Assembly (NCBI GenBank): GCA_964589785.1
Contig: CAZPUQ010000003.1
Span: forward strand, 1-64,000
Source of the DNA: JAGVSR01 sp964589785
GTDB taxonomy: Bacteria > Pseudomonadota > Alphaproteobacteria > Rhizobiales > Hyphomicrobiaceae
DNA: 64,000 nucleotides
Reading direction: 5' to 3'
In this document: positions 16,772 to 25,877 of the stretch, piece after piece
How the letters are laid out: each line of letters opens with the position of its first letter
Position numbering within the stretch: position 1 is the stretch's first letter
Notes under the pieces: generated by a model
What the model was told of the DNA's origin: nothing
The model's input: only the letters and a program-made list of their open reading frames with translations
Databases searched by the model: none
Translations under genes and position numbers: made by a program

Positions 16772-17044
16772 ATGGACCGGAATATGATCTTCGGCGGCAG
16801 TCCGCTGTCCGTCGTCGTGCGCCTGGCGCTGATCTCGATCGTCGTCGGCATCGTGCTCGACGCGCTCGGCATCAATCTGGCGAACTTCCTCGATCGGATC
16901 AACGACCTCCTGCGCCGGATCTACGACCTCGGCTTCGGCGCGATCGACTGGCTGCTGCAGTATCTGCTGCTGGGCGCCGCCGTCGTGGTGCCGATCTGGG
17001 CGATCGCGCGTGTGGCCGCCATCCTCAGGCGACCGGCCGAGTAG
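16772..17044 (+). CDS. Small DUF6460-like membrane protein
   Basis: A 90-residue protein with two hydrophobic segments, residues about 13-35 (VVVRLALISIVVGIVLDALG) and about 60-85 (LLQYLLLGAAVVVPIWAIAR). The layout (LxLISIVVG, then RIxDLGFxAID) resembles the DUF6460 family common in Hyphomicrobiales; the family call is from memory. AAGGAGG at 16754-16760 fixes ATG 16772 as the start, although the frame is open far upstream. Its function is unknown. Confidence 0.7.
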   Translation: MDRNMIFGGSPLSVVVRLALISIVVGIVLDALGINLANFLDRINDLLRRIYDLGFGAIDWLLQYLLLGAAVVVPIWAIARVAAILRRPAE

Positions 17045-17068
17045 GCCCGTGCTCCGGCGTCGGGCGGA

Positions 17069-18160
17069 TCAGCGCTCGATCGGCTTGGCGGACCATTCCG
17101 CTGCGCGCCGTCCGGTGAGCGCGGCGAGCGAAGCGGCGCCGCTCCGGCGAACCGCATCCGCAAGCCCTGTCTTCAGTGCGCCGATTAGCGCCGGTCCTTC
17201 GTAGACGAGCCCGGTATAGAGCTGGAGCAGCGAGGCGCCGGCCTCGATCTTGGCGAGTGCCGTGTCCGCGCTGTCGATCCCGCCGATGCCGATCAGCGGA
17301 ATCTTGCCGCCGGTCGTCTGATGCACTTTGGCCAGCATCACCGTCGAGCGGTGGAACAGCGGCCGTCCCGACAGCCCGCCGGCCTCGCTTTGTCTCGCAT
17401 CCCTCACGCCGTGCCGCGACAGCGTGGTGTTGGAGACCGCAATTCCATCGACGGCATGCGCGAGAAGGCGTTCCGTGATCGGGCCGATGTCGTCCTCGGC
17501 GATGTCGGGCGCGATTTTCACGATGATGGGCCGCTTGACTTTGCCGGCCGCGACCTTGGCGGCCCGCGCCGCCATGACCCGTCCGATCAGTTCATCGAGC
17601 GCGGCGGGAGCCTGAAGATCGCGCAAGCCCGGGGTGTTGGGCGAGGAGATGTTGACCGTGAACATCGTCGCAACGTCATAGAACGTCTCGATGCCGCGGA
17701 CATAGTCGCCGGCGCGATCGACCGAATCCTTGTTCGCCCCGACGTTCACGCAGACGACGCCGCTGGGCCTTCGCGCCGCGAGCCTCGCCAGCGCCGCGGC
17801 GTGGCCGTTGTTGTTGAAGCCGAGGCGGTTGATCAGCGCCCGGTCGTCGACGAGACGCCAGACGCGCGGCCTCGGATTGCCCGGTTGCGCGAGCGGTGTC
17901 AGCGTGCCGACCTCAGCAAAGCCGCAGCCGAGGCCGAGAACGGCATCGGGCACCCGGGCATCCTTGTCGTAGCCCGCGGCGATGCCGATGGGATTTGGAA
18001 AGTCGAGCCCGAAGACGCGCGTCGACAGCGCGGATGGATTGCCAACGGAGTCGCGCGGATAGAGCCCGCGCTCCAACAGCTTCAAGGAGAGCTCGTGCGC
18101 GTCCTCGGGCTCCATGGCAAAGAGGGCGCCGCGGGCGAGGCCATAGAAAGCGGATAGCAT
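17069..18160 (-). CDS. pyrD: Quinone-dependent dihydroorotate dehydrogenase
   Basis: A 363-residue class 2 (membrane-associated, quinone-using) dihydroorotate dehydrogenase for the fourth step of pyrimidine synthesis. The N-terminal helix (LARGALFAMEPEDAHELSL) is the quinone-tunnel segment. FPNPIGIAAGYDKDARVP, INRLGFNNNGH, NVGANKD, VNISSPNTPGLRDLQ and the C-terminal phosphate-binding IGIGGIDSADTALAKIEAGA are all present; S of NISSPNT is the class 2 catalytic base. Its ATG shares a base with the stop codon of the DUF952 gene (TGATG), so the two are coupled. The frame is open upstream, but the extra sequence belongs to the neighbour. Confidence 0.95.
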   Translation of the reverse strand: MLSAFYGLARGALFAMEPEDAHELSLKLLERGLYPRDSVGNPSALSTRVFGLDFPNPIGIAAGYDKDARVPDAVLGLGCGFAEVGTLTPLAQPGNPRPRVWRLVDDRALINRLGFNNNGHAAALARLAARRPSGVVCVNVGANKDSVDRAGDYVRGIETFYDVATMFTVNISSPNTPGLRDLQAPAALDELIGRVMAARAAKVAAGKVKRPIIVKIAPDIAEDDIGPITERLLAHAVDGIAVSNTTLSRHGVRDARQSEAGGLSGRPLFHRSTVMLAKVHQTTGGKIPLIGIGGIDSADTALAKIEAGASLLQLYTGLVYEGPALIGALKTGLADAVRRSGAASLAALTGRRAAEWSAKPIER

Positions 18161-18507
18161 CAGACCGGTCCTTGCGCCACGCGCGCCACTCCGTCCTCGC
18201 CAAGGAGCATCGGCTTCTCCCACAACGCCAAAGCGGTCGGCAGCGCGCCGTAGTAATGGGGAAACAGCGCGCCGCCGCGCGCGGGTTCGAGCTTGAGCGC
18301 CGCGCCGAGCGAGCCGGCGTCGAAGGCGACGAGCAAGAGGCCGGCGCGGTTGGCGAAATGGCGTGCGGCCGTCGTCTCGATCTGGTCGGCGAGCGAGAGG
18401 TGGATGAAGCCGTCCCGCGCGTCGTCGGCGGAGCCTGCATAAAGCCCGGCGCGGCACGCCGCGCGCCACTCGGCGTCGTGCACGATTTTGTAAACGATGT
18501 TCGTCAC
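18160..18507 (-). CDS. DUF952-family protein
   Basis: A protein of about 115 residues of the DUF952 family, which shares its fold with glutathione-S-transferase-like or ADP-ribosyltransferase-like small proteins but has no assigned reaction. The signature is the start region IVYKIVHDAEW, the central DDARDGFIHLSLADQI, and FPHYYGALP near the end. The start is taken as GTG 18507, since residues before it (to an ATG at 18585) do not look like the family. It is coupled to pyrD by a one-base overlap; this pairing is common in Hyphomicrobiales. Confidence 0.82.
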   Translation of the reverse strand: MTNIVYKIVHDAEWRAACRAGLYAGSADDARDGFIHLSLADQIETTAARHFANRAGLLLVAFDAGSLGAALKLEPARGGALFPHYYGALPTALALWEKPMLLGEDGVARVAQGPV

Positions 18508-18952
18508 GCGGGTTCCGATCTTTTCGGTTGAGGCGTGGCGGATGAGTAGGAGACTTGCGGCGTTCGGGCAAGCGCGGCATCGCAACGGAATTCCGGCTCA
18601 TCGGCTGTGCGCTCGCCCGATCGGCGCCGACCGCGCACGACAGATTCATCGCCCGGATGCTTGCATGGACGCATGCGCTGGTGAATACTCAAGGCTTCCA
18701 CGCAGCTCGTCGCTGGCCGATGAGCCGGACGGTCATGCATGCCGCCGGATGACGTCGTGCGTCCCGGCGGCAAAGGCGCAAAGTTCCGCGGATCGCGTCG
18801 AGGGGGAGCGTTTGGTACAGCGTCGGTCAGAAGAAGCCCCCCGCGGCTTCTGGGCAAGAGCGGCCCTCGTCGCCCGCGCCTCTGCGATCTTGGACCCGCC
18901 TGCAACCGAGAAGCCAGACCGACCGCGTGTATTCGCAAAAGCGCCGGAGCCG
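18508..18952. other. Intergenic region between divergent genes, no gene seen
   Basis: About 445 bases between the DUF952 gene and the DUF262 gene, which are transcribed away from each other. Open frames exist but their composition is arginine/alanine/proline noise. Both promoters should lie here; I cannot point to good hexamers. Confidence 0.45.
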
Positions 18953-20629
18953 ATGACCGCCGAGGTGATGACGATCGGCCGGCTGTTCGATGGCAGCTTC
19001 CGTTTCCGGCTTCCCTGCTTTCAGAGATCCTATGCTTGGCGCACCGAGAATGTGGCGCGCCTTCTCGCCGATTTGCGGCTTGCCGCGCTGAAGGACGGCC
19101 CGCGGCGGTTCTATCCTTTGGGCCGCCTCATGCTGGCGCGGCGGGCCGGATCGGCGGACGTCGAGATCGTCGACGGCCATCAGCGCATGGTGACGCTGAC
19201 GATGCTGTTCGCCGTCCTTCGCGATCTGGAATCCGATCCGGTGCTGGCCGATCGGCTGCACAGAATGATCCTGGACGAGACGTGGCCGGCGAACGATCCC
19301 CGGCGCTTCATCCTCTCCGTCAAGGCGCACCCGGCAACGCTGTTCGAGAGCGTCGTTCAGCAGCGTGGCACCACCGACAACGATCCCGACGTCGCCCGCG
19401 AGGAGTTGTCGGAAACGGAGCGCAACATCGTCGCCAACCGGGACTGCATCCGGTCCGAGCTCCTGGCGCCGGGCATCGGCGCGGAGTTCCGCCGCGAGCT
19501 CGCGTTGTTTCTCATCGGCTGTTGCCGTTTCGTCACGGTGATCGTCGATGACGCAGACGACGCGTGGACGATGCTCAACACCGAGCAGGAGACGCGCCTC
19601 GCGTTCAACCACGCGGATGAGGCGAAATCCATGATCCTCTCCGCGATGCCTGCGAACAACCACGCGTCCGCGGGCCATCTCTGGGAGAGCTGCGAGAGCA
19701 TGCTCCCGCCGGAGGATATGTACCGGCTCCTCGGTCACATTCGCGCCTTGACCTGGCGCGGCCGCGCGCAGTCGATCCGTCCGGTGGAGGCCGAGATCGT
19801 GGAGCGCTTCACGCTCGCCAGCGACGGTCTCGCCTTCATGGCCGACCATATGGTCCCCTACGCGACCCGGATGCGCGATGTCCGCCGCGGTCACGTGGGC
19901 CGGGCCGGGCCCGAACGGGATGCGATCGCCCGGCACATCGACTACATGACATGGGTCGATCCGCATAGCTGGATGCCGGCGGTGCTGCTCTGGATGAAAG
20001 TGCGCGGCTCGGATGCGCCCGATACGCTGGACTTCATCTGGCGGCTCGACAGGCTCGTGTGGCTGTCGAAGATTGCGGGCGTCGATCCCGGCGTGCAGGA
20101 GACGCGGCTGCATCACCTGCTGGGCGAGATCGAGGCATTGCGGCGCCCGGACGCCATGTCGCGTCTGGTGGTCGATCACAAGCTCAGGGCGGACGCGATC
20201 TCCAACATGCGCAGCGCCAATCTGGCGGCCAAGCACTACGCCGGAAATCTGCTGCGGCGCTTGAGCTTGATTCTCGGCGCGGAACCCGGCCCGATCGTTC
20301 GCGACGAGGTGACGATCGAGCATATCCTGCCGCGCAATCCGCACGGCTGCCGCGCGTGGCTCGACATCTTCCGCTCGCCCGACGGGTGCAAGGCCCATCA
20401 CCAGAAGCTCGGCAACGTCGTACTGCTCTCCGGCCGCGAGAACCAGCAGGCGGGGACGCTGTCCTGGCAGGAGAAGCGGGCCATCCTGGAGCGGTCCGAC
20501 TTCGCTCTGGCGCGCGACGCCGCACGGGAAAGCGAATGGACACCGCGGACGATCGGCGAGCGCACCGACCGCCTGATCAGCCTCCTGCTCGCAGATTTCG
20601 GCCTGCCGCCGCTCGGCAAGCGGGAGTGA
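18953..20629 (+). CDS. DUF262-DUF1524 protein, GmrSD/SspE-like nuclease candidate
   Basis: A 558-residue protein with an N-terminal DUF262 domain (PCFQRSYAW at residues 21-29; DGHQRMVTL at 74-82, corresponding to the family's DGQQR nucleotide-handling motif) and a C-terminal DUF1524 His-Me-type nuclease domain (IEHILP with H457; GNVVLL with N488, then N497). This is the architecture of GmrSD-type modification-dependent nucleases and of SspE, both anti-phage effectors. The Gln to His change in DGQQR is a deviation. ATG 18953 is chosen because GGAG precedes it and the DUF262 domain starts at once; 152 further open codons upstream are noise. No modification or partner gene is next to it. Confidence 0.78.
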   Translation: MTAEVMTIGRLFDGSFRFRLPCFQRSYAWRTENVARLLADLRLAALKDGPRRFYPLGRLMLARRAGSADVEIVDGHQRMVTLTMLFAVLRDLESDPVLADRLHRMILDETWPANDPRRFILSVKAHPATLFESVVQQRGTTDNDPDVAREELSETERNIVANRDCIRSELLAPGIGAEFRRELALFLIGCCRFVTVIVDDADDAWTMLNTEQETRLAFNHADEAKSMILSAMPANNHASAGHLWESCESMLPPEDMYRLLGHIRALTWRGRAQSIRPVEAEIVERFTLASDGLAFMADHMVPYATRMRDVRRGHVGRAGPERDAIARHIDYMTWVDPHSWMPAVLLWMKVRGSDAPDTLDFIWRLDRLVWLSKIAGVDPGVQETRLHHLLGEIEALRRPDAMSRLVVDHKLRADAISNMRSANLAAKHYAGNLLRRLSLILGAEPGPIVRDEVTIEHILPRNPHGCRAWLDIFRSPDGCKAHHQKLGNVVLLSGRENQQAGTLSWQEKRAILERSDFALARDAARESEWTPRTIGERTDRLISLLLADFGLPPLGKRE

Positions 20630-20646
20630 CCGGGTCCCGTCCGCTC

Positions 20647-20676
20647 CTGGATGGCCGGGTCACCCCGGCCATGACG
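20647..20676. repeat. REP-like palindrome, third copy
   Basis: CTGG-ATGGCCGGG-TCAC-CCCGGCCAT-GACG, the same framed palindrome as at 6269-6300. It lies in the 80-base gap between the convergent DUF262 and lysyl-tRNA synthetase genes, where its hairpin could also stop transcription in both directions. Confidence 0.7.
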
Positions 20677-20711
20677 TCATGGGTGGTCTGGCTGTTTGCC
20701 CACCGTCATCG

Positions 20712-22364
20712 TCAGGCCGCCTTGCCGGTCTCGCCGTTAAGAGCGCGGGCAATCAGGGCGCGCGTCTCCGCAATGCCATAGAGCGCGATGAAAGAGCCGA
20801 AGCGCGGCCCCTTGCGCTCGCCGAGCAGCACCTCGTAGATGGCGCTGAACCAGGCGTTCGAGACGCCCGGCCGCTCCGGCGTCGCGCCCTTGGCGTTGAA
20901 GTCCTGGTATCGCGGCACCGAGCGGCCGACATCGTAGACGATGGTCTGGAGGGCCTCGGCGCTGGCGTCGGCCGGTGCTTTCGCCAAGGCGTCCGACAGC
21001 GCGATCAGCGCGGCGCGCTCCACCTCGTCGGGCGCGCGATAGGTCTTCTTCGCCAGCTCGAAGTCGCGGTAGTAGCGCACGGCATAGCCCGCGAGGGTGT
21101 CGAGGAGCGGGTACGTCTCGGGCGAGGCGTCCGCCATGTGGCGGCGGATGTAGCCCCACAGCACCTCCTTGCTCTCGGCATTGGACGCAGCGACGAGGTT
21201 GCGCAGGAGAGCGAACGAGACGGGACTCGATGCGGCCGGCGGCTGGCCGGAGTGAATGTGCCAGACCGGATTGTCGAGCTGCGCCTTGGGATCCTGGCCC
21301 GGATAGGCGGCAAGGAACTGCAGGTAGTCGTCCACCGCCCGCGGGATGACGTCGAAATGCAGCTTCTTGGCCGACTTCGGCTTCTGGAACATGAAGAGCG
21401 CGAGGCTTTCGGGCGTCGCGTAAGTCAACCACTCGTCGATCGTGATGCCGTTCCCCTTCGACTTGGAGATCTTCTCGCCCTTCTCGTCGAGGAAGAGCTC
21501 GTAGACGAAGTGCTCGGGCGGCGTGCCGCCGAGGACCTTGCAGATGCCGTCGTAGACGACGGTGTTCGACAGGTGATCCTTGCCGTACATCTCGAAGTCG
21601 ACGCCGAGGGCGGCCCAGCGAGCGCCAAAATCGGGCTTCCACTGCAGCTTCACGTTGCCGCCCGTCACCGGCAGCGTCACGTCGCGCCCGTCCTCGTCGG
21701 TAAAGGTGACGGTGCCCGCTTTGGCGTCGACCTCCTTCATCGGCACGTAGAGCACGCGGCCGGAGGTCGGAGAAATGGGCAGGAAGCAGCTATAGGTCGC
21801 CTGACGCTCCTCGCCGAGCGTCGGCAGCATGATGTCCATGATCTGCCGGTAGCGCTCGGCGGCGCGCAGCAGGATCGCGTCGAACTTGCCCGACGTGTAG
21901 TAGTCGGTGGCGCTCGCAAACTCGTATTCGAATCCGAAGGTGTCCAGGAACCGGCGCAGCATAGCGTTGTTGTGGTGGCCGAAGCTCTCGTATTGCCCGA
22001 ACGGGTCGGGCACGCGGGTGAGCGGCTCGTGCAGGTGCTGGCGCAGCATCTCCTGGTTCGGCACGTTGTCGGGCACCTTGCGCATGCCGTCCATGTCGTC
22101 GGAGAAGCAGAGCAGGCGCGTCTTCACCTTGCCCCCCGTCAGCGCCTCGAAGGCCCGGCGCACCATGCTCGTGCGCGCCACCTCGCCGAACGTGCCGATG
22201 TGCGGCAGGCCCGACGGCCCGTAGCCGGTCTCGAACAGGACGGTCTTGTCCGCTCCGCCTTTAAGCTTCTGCAGGCGCTCCACCAGGCGGCGGGCTTCCT
22301 CGAAGGGCCAGACGCGGGCATCGTTGACGACGTCGAGCTGGGCAGGGGCGGCGTGCATGGACAT
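20712..22364 (-). CDS. lysK: Lysine--tRNA ligase, class I
   Basis: A 550-residue class I lysyl-tRNA synthetase, the archaeal-type enzyme that replaces the class II enzyme in many alphaproteobacteria. The HIGH-type motif appears as GLPHIGTFGEVART and the KMSKS-type motif as EKISKSKGNGI. Zinc-ligand cysteines typical of some relatives are not obvious. The start is taken at ATG 22364 (MSMHAAPAQLD); the open frame continues 35 codons upstream, but that part is arginine-rich and not family-like. It is monocistronic and convergent with the DUF262 gene. Confidence 0.95.
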   Translation of the reverse strand: MSMHAAPAQLDVVNDARVWPFEEARRLVERLQKLKGGADKTVLFETGYGPSGLPHIGTFGEVARTSMVRRAFEALTGGKVKTRLLCFSDDMDGMRKVPDNVPNQEMLRQHLHEPLTRVPDPFGQYESFGHHNNAMLRRFLDTFGFEYEFASATDYYTSGKFDAILLRAAERYRQIMDIMLPTLGEERQATYSCFLPISPTSGRVLYVPMKEVDAKAGTVTFTDEDGRDVTLPVTGGNVKLQWKPDFGARWAALGVDFEMYGKDHLSNTVVYDGICKVLGGTPPEHFVYELFLDEKGEKISKSKGNGITIDEWLTYATPESLALFMFQKPKSAKKLHFDVIPRAVDDYLQFLAAYPGQDPKAQLDNPVWHIHSGQPPAASSPVSFALLRNLVAASNAESKEVLWGYIRRHMADASPETYPLLDTLAGYAVRYYRDFELAKKTYRAPDEVERAALIALSDALAKAPADASAEALQTIVYDVGRSVPRYQDFNAKGATPERPGVSNAWFSAIYEVLLGERKGPRFGSFIALYGIAETRALIARALNGETGKAA

Positions 22365-22974
22365 GGGCGCAGGGCGTCCGGCTGAGTGCCGGGTCTCCGG
22401 TTGTCGGGCATCTGTCAGAGAGGTCGGGGCGCGGCCCCGGATCGGGCGCGCAAGGTAGGTGCGCGCCAACGGCAGGTCAATTCATGGGCTGCATCGGCGG
22501 CGTCGTCATGGGTCCGCCGACCCAGGCCGCACGCCGAGCCGTAGTCGCGACCGCAGGCAAAGCGCGAAGGGCGCGAGAACGGCCGACAGACGTCCGACCC
22601 TCCGCAGACCCATCCTATTTCACGTGCAGGAACAATATGTTGCCTTATTGCGATTGCGGCCGTGACCGATCTTGGACGGCTGGTGCGGGCGGAGCTTCGC
22701 GACCCGTCGGCCCGCAGGTCGGGGGCCGATGTGGCATGCCGTGAGGGGCGTCCTCGGCGATGGGCCGGATATGCTCGTGACTGTCGGCGTGTGGCATCGC
22801 TGCACTATTAATCATTACTAACTTAGTCAACAATCGAACCGCGGCCCGGCGGAAGGCTTCGGGCCGGCAAGCCGTTTCGGAGTCGGTGCACGCATGACCC
22901 TGTCGCTTTGTGTCTGGACGGCAAGCTTTGCCCCAGAAAGGCCCGCTGCTCGTGAATTGCGTCCGGAGAGGGTC
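22365..22974. promoter_or_regulatory. Intergenic region with AT-rich palindrome before the TonB receptor operon
   Basis: About 610 bases without a convincing gene. A sharp AT-rich block at 22804-22832 contains the perfect palindrome ACTAA-C-TTAGT (22817-22827) amid GC-rich surroundings. It lies about 150 bases before the receptor start and is a candidate promoter or metal-responsive operator. It does not match a consensus I can name with confidence. Confidence 0.4.
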
Positions 22975-25275
22975 GTGCATTTCTTATCGCTCGGCATGCT
23001 CTCGGCGATCGCGCTGGCCTTCATGGCCGGAACTGTGCGCGCGCAAGAGGCCGCGCCGGCTGCCGACGAGCCGCCCACGGTGGAGACCGTGGCGGAGGAC
23101 GGGGTCGTGCTGCCGCCGGTCGAGGTCGAGTCGCAGGTGGCACCGGCCAAGCGCAACAAAAAGAAGCAAGCTCTGAGGGCCAATCCCGGGCGGCCGGCCA
23201 GTACGACGGCCGGGACGCCGGGAGCGTCCGCTCCTGCCACGTCTGCGCCCGCCGTCGCACTGCCTGGCATCGTGGTCGAGGGCGAGAAGGTCGTTCGCAC
23301 GCTCCGGGACACGACGACGAGTATCGGCGTCGTGACCGGGCAGCAGATCCGCGAGCAGCAGATCCAGGATGTCCAGGAGGCTCTCAATCAGACCGCCAAC
23401 GTGATGGCGCCCGAGGGCTCCAAAGGCAATTCCGGCTTCACGATCCGCGGCATCAATTCCGAGGGCTTGACGCAAAACCAAAGTCCGTGGCTCGCGCCTG
23501 TGATCTCGGTCATCATCGACGGGGCGACGCAAAACCCGGAAGCGACGCGACGGGGCGCCCGCGGGCTATGGGACGTCGAGCAAGTCGAGGTCCTGCGCGG
23601 TCCCCAATCGACGCTGCAGGCGCGCAACTCGCTGGCCGGCAGCGTGCACGTCAAGACGAACGATCCGACCTACCAGTTCCTCACCATCCTGGAAGGGACC
23701 GTCGGCGAGAACGCTCTAAAGAGCGGTGGCTTTGTATTCAACGCGCCGATCGTCGCCGGCCAGACGGCCCTGCGCATAGCCGGCCAGGCGCTGGAAGGCA
23801 ACAAGGACATCCATTATACGGACCCCGCCAACAACGAGCTCGACGACGACCGGCTGCGCAACATCCGCGGCAAGCTGCTCGTCGAGCCCGACAGTCTGCC
23901 GGGCCTCAGCGCGCTGTTCACGGTGGCCCGCACCGTCGATACGCCGGCCGTCACCTCGGTAACCGGTCCCGACTTTTTCGACCGGGTCTTCGATGTGCCC
24001 ACGTCGAGCGTGGACTTCCGCACGACCGACACGAACAACTACGTTTCCGACATCGGCTATGATCTGGGCTCGGGCCTGACGCTGCGTTCGATCACCGCCT
24101 ATGCCGACACGCAGGCGCTTATCGACACGGCCGCCGGCTCGCCGCTGCAGCGCGACGACATCCGCGACGGCGGAGACTTCACGCAGGACATCCGCCTTGA
24201 GATCGAGAACACGGGGAATGGGCTGTCGGGCGTCATCGGCCTCTTCTACGGTTCGTTCACGAACGACACCGACTCCTTCATTACGCTCGATACGGCAGCG
24301 ATGGATCTGCCCTTTGGCGTTGTGACGCTGCAGGACATCACGCTCGACAGCGAGACGCAGAGCATGGCGGCCTATGCCGATCTGCGCTGGCGCTTTCTAA
24401 ATCGCTTCGTCGTGATCGGTGGCGGCCGGATACTCAAGGACGAGGTCAAGGGTGCGCAGACGGGCATGGCGCTCGATCTGGGAACCTTCACGCCCGTCGA
24501 CGTGGCGCTGCGCAGCGATGCGGAGTTCACCGAGGCTCTGCCCAAGCTCGGGCTCACCTACGATCTGACGCCCAACCAAACCGTCGGCTTTACGTACAGC
24601 AAAGGCTACCGTCCCGGCTTCACGGAGCTGACGCTTGCGGGCGACGTCAACGACGTCGATGCCGAATACCTCGACGCCTACGAGATTTCCTACCGCTCTA
24701 GCTGGTTCGCCGATACGCTGTCGCTGAACGGTAACGTCTTCTATTACGACTACCGCAATCAGCAGGTCGCCGTGGAGGATCCGCTGTTTCCCGGTGCGGT
24801 GTTCATCGTCAATGCCGACAGCTCGCATTCCTACGGCGCCGAGATCGAGGCCCGCTGGCGGCCGATCCCGCCGCTCCAGCTGTTCGCGTCGCTCGGCCTG
24901 CTGCAGACCGAGTTCGACGAGTTCGACACGGTCGAGGGAGACTTCAGCGGCAACGAATTTCCCGAGGCGCCGGGATACAACATCGTCGCCGGCGGCATGT
25001 ACAAAGACCGCTCGGGCTGGTTCATCGGCGCCAATGTGCGCCACACCGACGGCTACTACAGCAACGGCGATCTCGACAACACGCCGATCCGGTTCGTCGA
25101 CGGCTTCACCGTTCTCGACGCCCGCACAGGCTGGGAGTGGGAGCACTATACGCTGACGCTGTTCGCCAAGAACATTCTCGACGAGGAGTATGTCACGAGC
25201 ATCTCTCAGGGCGCGACGGAAGCGACGGTGGGCGACGAGCAGCTCTTCGGCGTCACGCTGAGGGGCCGGTTCTAG
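22975..25275 (+). CDS. TonB-dependent outer-membrane receptor
   Basis: A 766-residue outer-membrane receptor for energised uptake, probably of a ferric siderophore. Starting at GTG 22975, which has GGAGAG just before it, gives a signal peptide ending in GTVRAQE. A proline/alanine-rich linker follows, then a TonB-box-like GIVVEGEKVV, the plug domain (TTSIGVVTGQQI; GFTIRGINSEG; EQVEVLRGPQSTLQARNSLAG) and a beta-barrel with the terminal aromatic residue (LFGVTLRGRF). The frame is open to 22894. It heads a run with a small membrane protein and a PepSY protein, a combination typical of iron acquisition. The substrate is not shown by the sequence. Confidence 0.92.
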   Translation: MHFLSLGMLSAIALAFMAGTVRAQEAAPAADEPPTVETVAEDGVVLPPVEVESQVAPAKRNKKKQALRANPGRPASTTAGTPGASAPATSAPAVALPGIVVEGEKVVRTLRDTTTSIGVVTGQQIREQQIQDVQEALNQTANVMAPEGSKGNSGFTIRGINSEGLTQNQSPWLAPVISVIIDGATQNPEATRRGARGLWDVEQVEVLRGPQSTLQARNSLAGSVHVKTNDPTYQFLTILEGTVGENALKSGGFVFNAPIVAGQTALRIAGQALEGNKDIHYTDPANNELDDDRLRNIRGKLLVEPDSLPGLSALFTVARTVDTPAVTSVTGPDFFDRVFDVPTSSVDFRTTDTNNYVSDIGYDLGSGLTLRSITAYADTQALIDTAAGSPLQRDDIRDGGDFTQDIRLEIENTGNGLSGVIGLFYGSFTNDTDSFITLDTAAMDLPFGVVTLQDITLDSETQSMAAYADLRWRFLNRFVVIGGGRILKDEVKGAQTGMALDLGTFTPVDVALRSDAEFTEALPKLGLTYDLTPNQTVGFTYSKGYRPGFTELTLAGDVNDVDAEYLDAYEISYRSSWFADTLSLNGNVFYYDYRNQQVAVEDPLFPGAVFIVNADSSHSYGAEIEARWRPIPPLQLFASLGLLQTEFDEFDTVEGDFSGNEFPEAPGYNIVAGGMYKDRSGWFIGANVRHTDGYYSNGDLDNTPIRFVDGFTVLDARTGWEWEHYTLTLFAKNILDEEYVTSISQGATEATVGDEQLFGVTLRGRF

Positions 25276-25294
25276 CCCGGGCGGAGGCGACAGG

Positions 25295-25873
25295 ATGGGG
25301 CCCCCGATCACGGGCATGCAGGCCGCTGCGATGGGTGTTGCGGCCGTGGCGTTCGTATTCGCGGGCTTTGCCCTGCGGCGCGTCTGGCTCCACCGGCACG
25401 GGCGGCGCATCCACGCCGCACTCGCCGCTGCCGCCACGCTGCTGGGATCGGCGACGGTCGTTGCGGCATTTGAGGCCGAGACCGGCATCCCGACCGCCTT
25501 CGCGATCGCGTCGCCGGCAGTCGTGCTCGTCGTGTTCTCGGGCCGCATGAGGCGCACTCACACGCACGGCGTGACGCGGACCCTCCGGAGCAATGACCAG
25601 GCGACGGTCGTCCGTGATACCATCCGCGTGCTCCTGTCGGTCTTGCTGTCTGGGATCGTCGCGATCCTGACGGCGGCCGCGCTGGTTGCGATCCTCCCTT
25701 TTGCGGCGCCGACGAGATCCGTCGTTGCGGTCTACCTCCTGCCGCTGCTATGGGCTGGGGCGATGGCCTGGGCACTGTCAGCGAGCAATCTGAAACCCCT
25801 CCTCCTGACGGGCGCCATCGCCACGCTCTACGCGGCCCTCATCGTCGCGCCCCGGCTTCTCGGCGCAGGCTGA
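25295..25873 (+). CDS. Small membrane protein in the TonB receptor operon
   Basis: A 192-residue protein with about six hydrophobic segments: near residues 8-28, 40-60, 66-82, 108-134, 140-160 and 165-188. Segments three and four are separated by a basic loop with a His-rich RRTHTHG motif. I cannot assign a family; DUF3649-type proteins occupy the same operon position in other iron-uptake loci. It starts 19 bases after the receptor and ends four bases before the PepSY gene, so all three are one operon. Confidence 0.7.
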   Translation: MGPPITGMQAAAMGVAAVAFVFAGFALRRVWLHRHGRRIHAALAAAATLLGSATVVAAFEAETGIPTAFAIASPAVVLVVFSGRMRRTHTHGVTRTLRSNDQATVVRDTIRVLLSVLLSGIVAILTAAALVAILPFAAPTRSVVAVYLLPLLWAGAMAWALSASNLKPLLLTGAIATLYAALIVAPRLLGAG

Positions 25874-25877
25874 AGCA

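Noticed and set aside
18953..20629. Complete phage-defence island around the DUF262 gene
   Set aside because: The neighbours are pyrD, DUF952 and lysyl-tRNA synthetase, all housekeeping; no integrase, toxin or modification gene is present.
22484..22744. Possible small gene between lysK and the TonB receptor
   Set aside because: Gly/Arg-rich noise without conserved features; the region is better read as regulatory.
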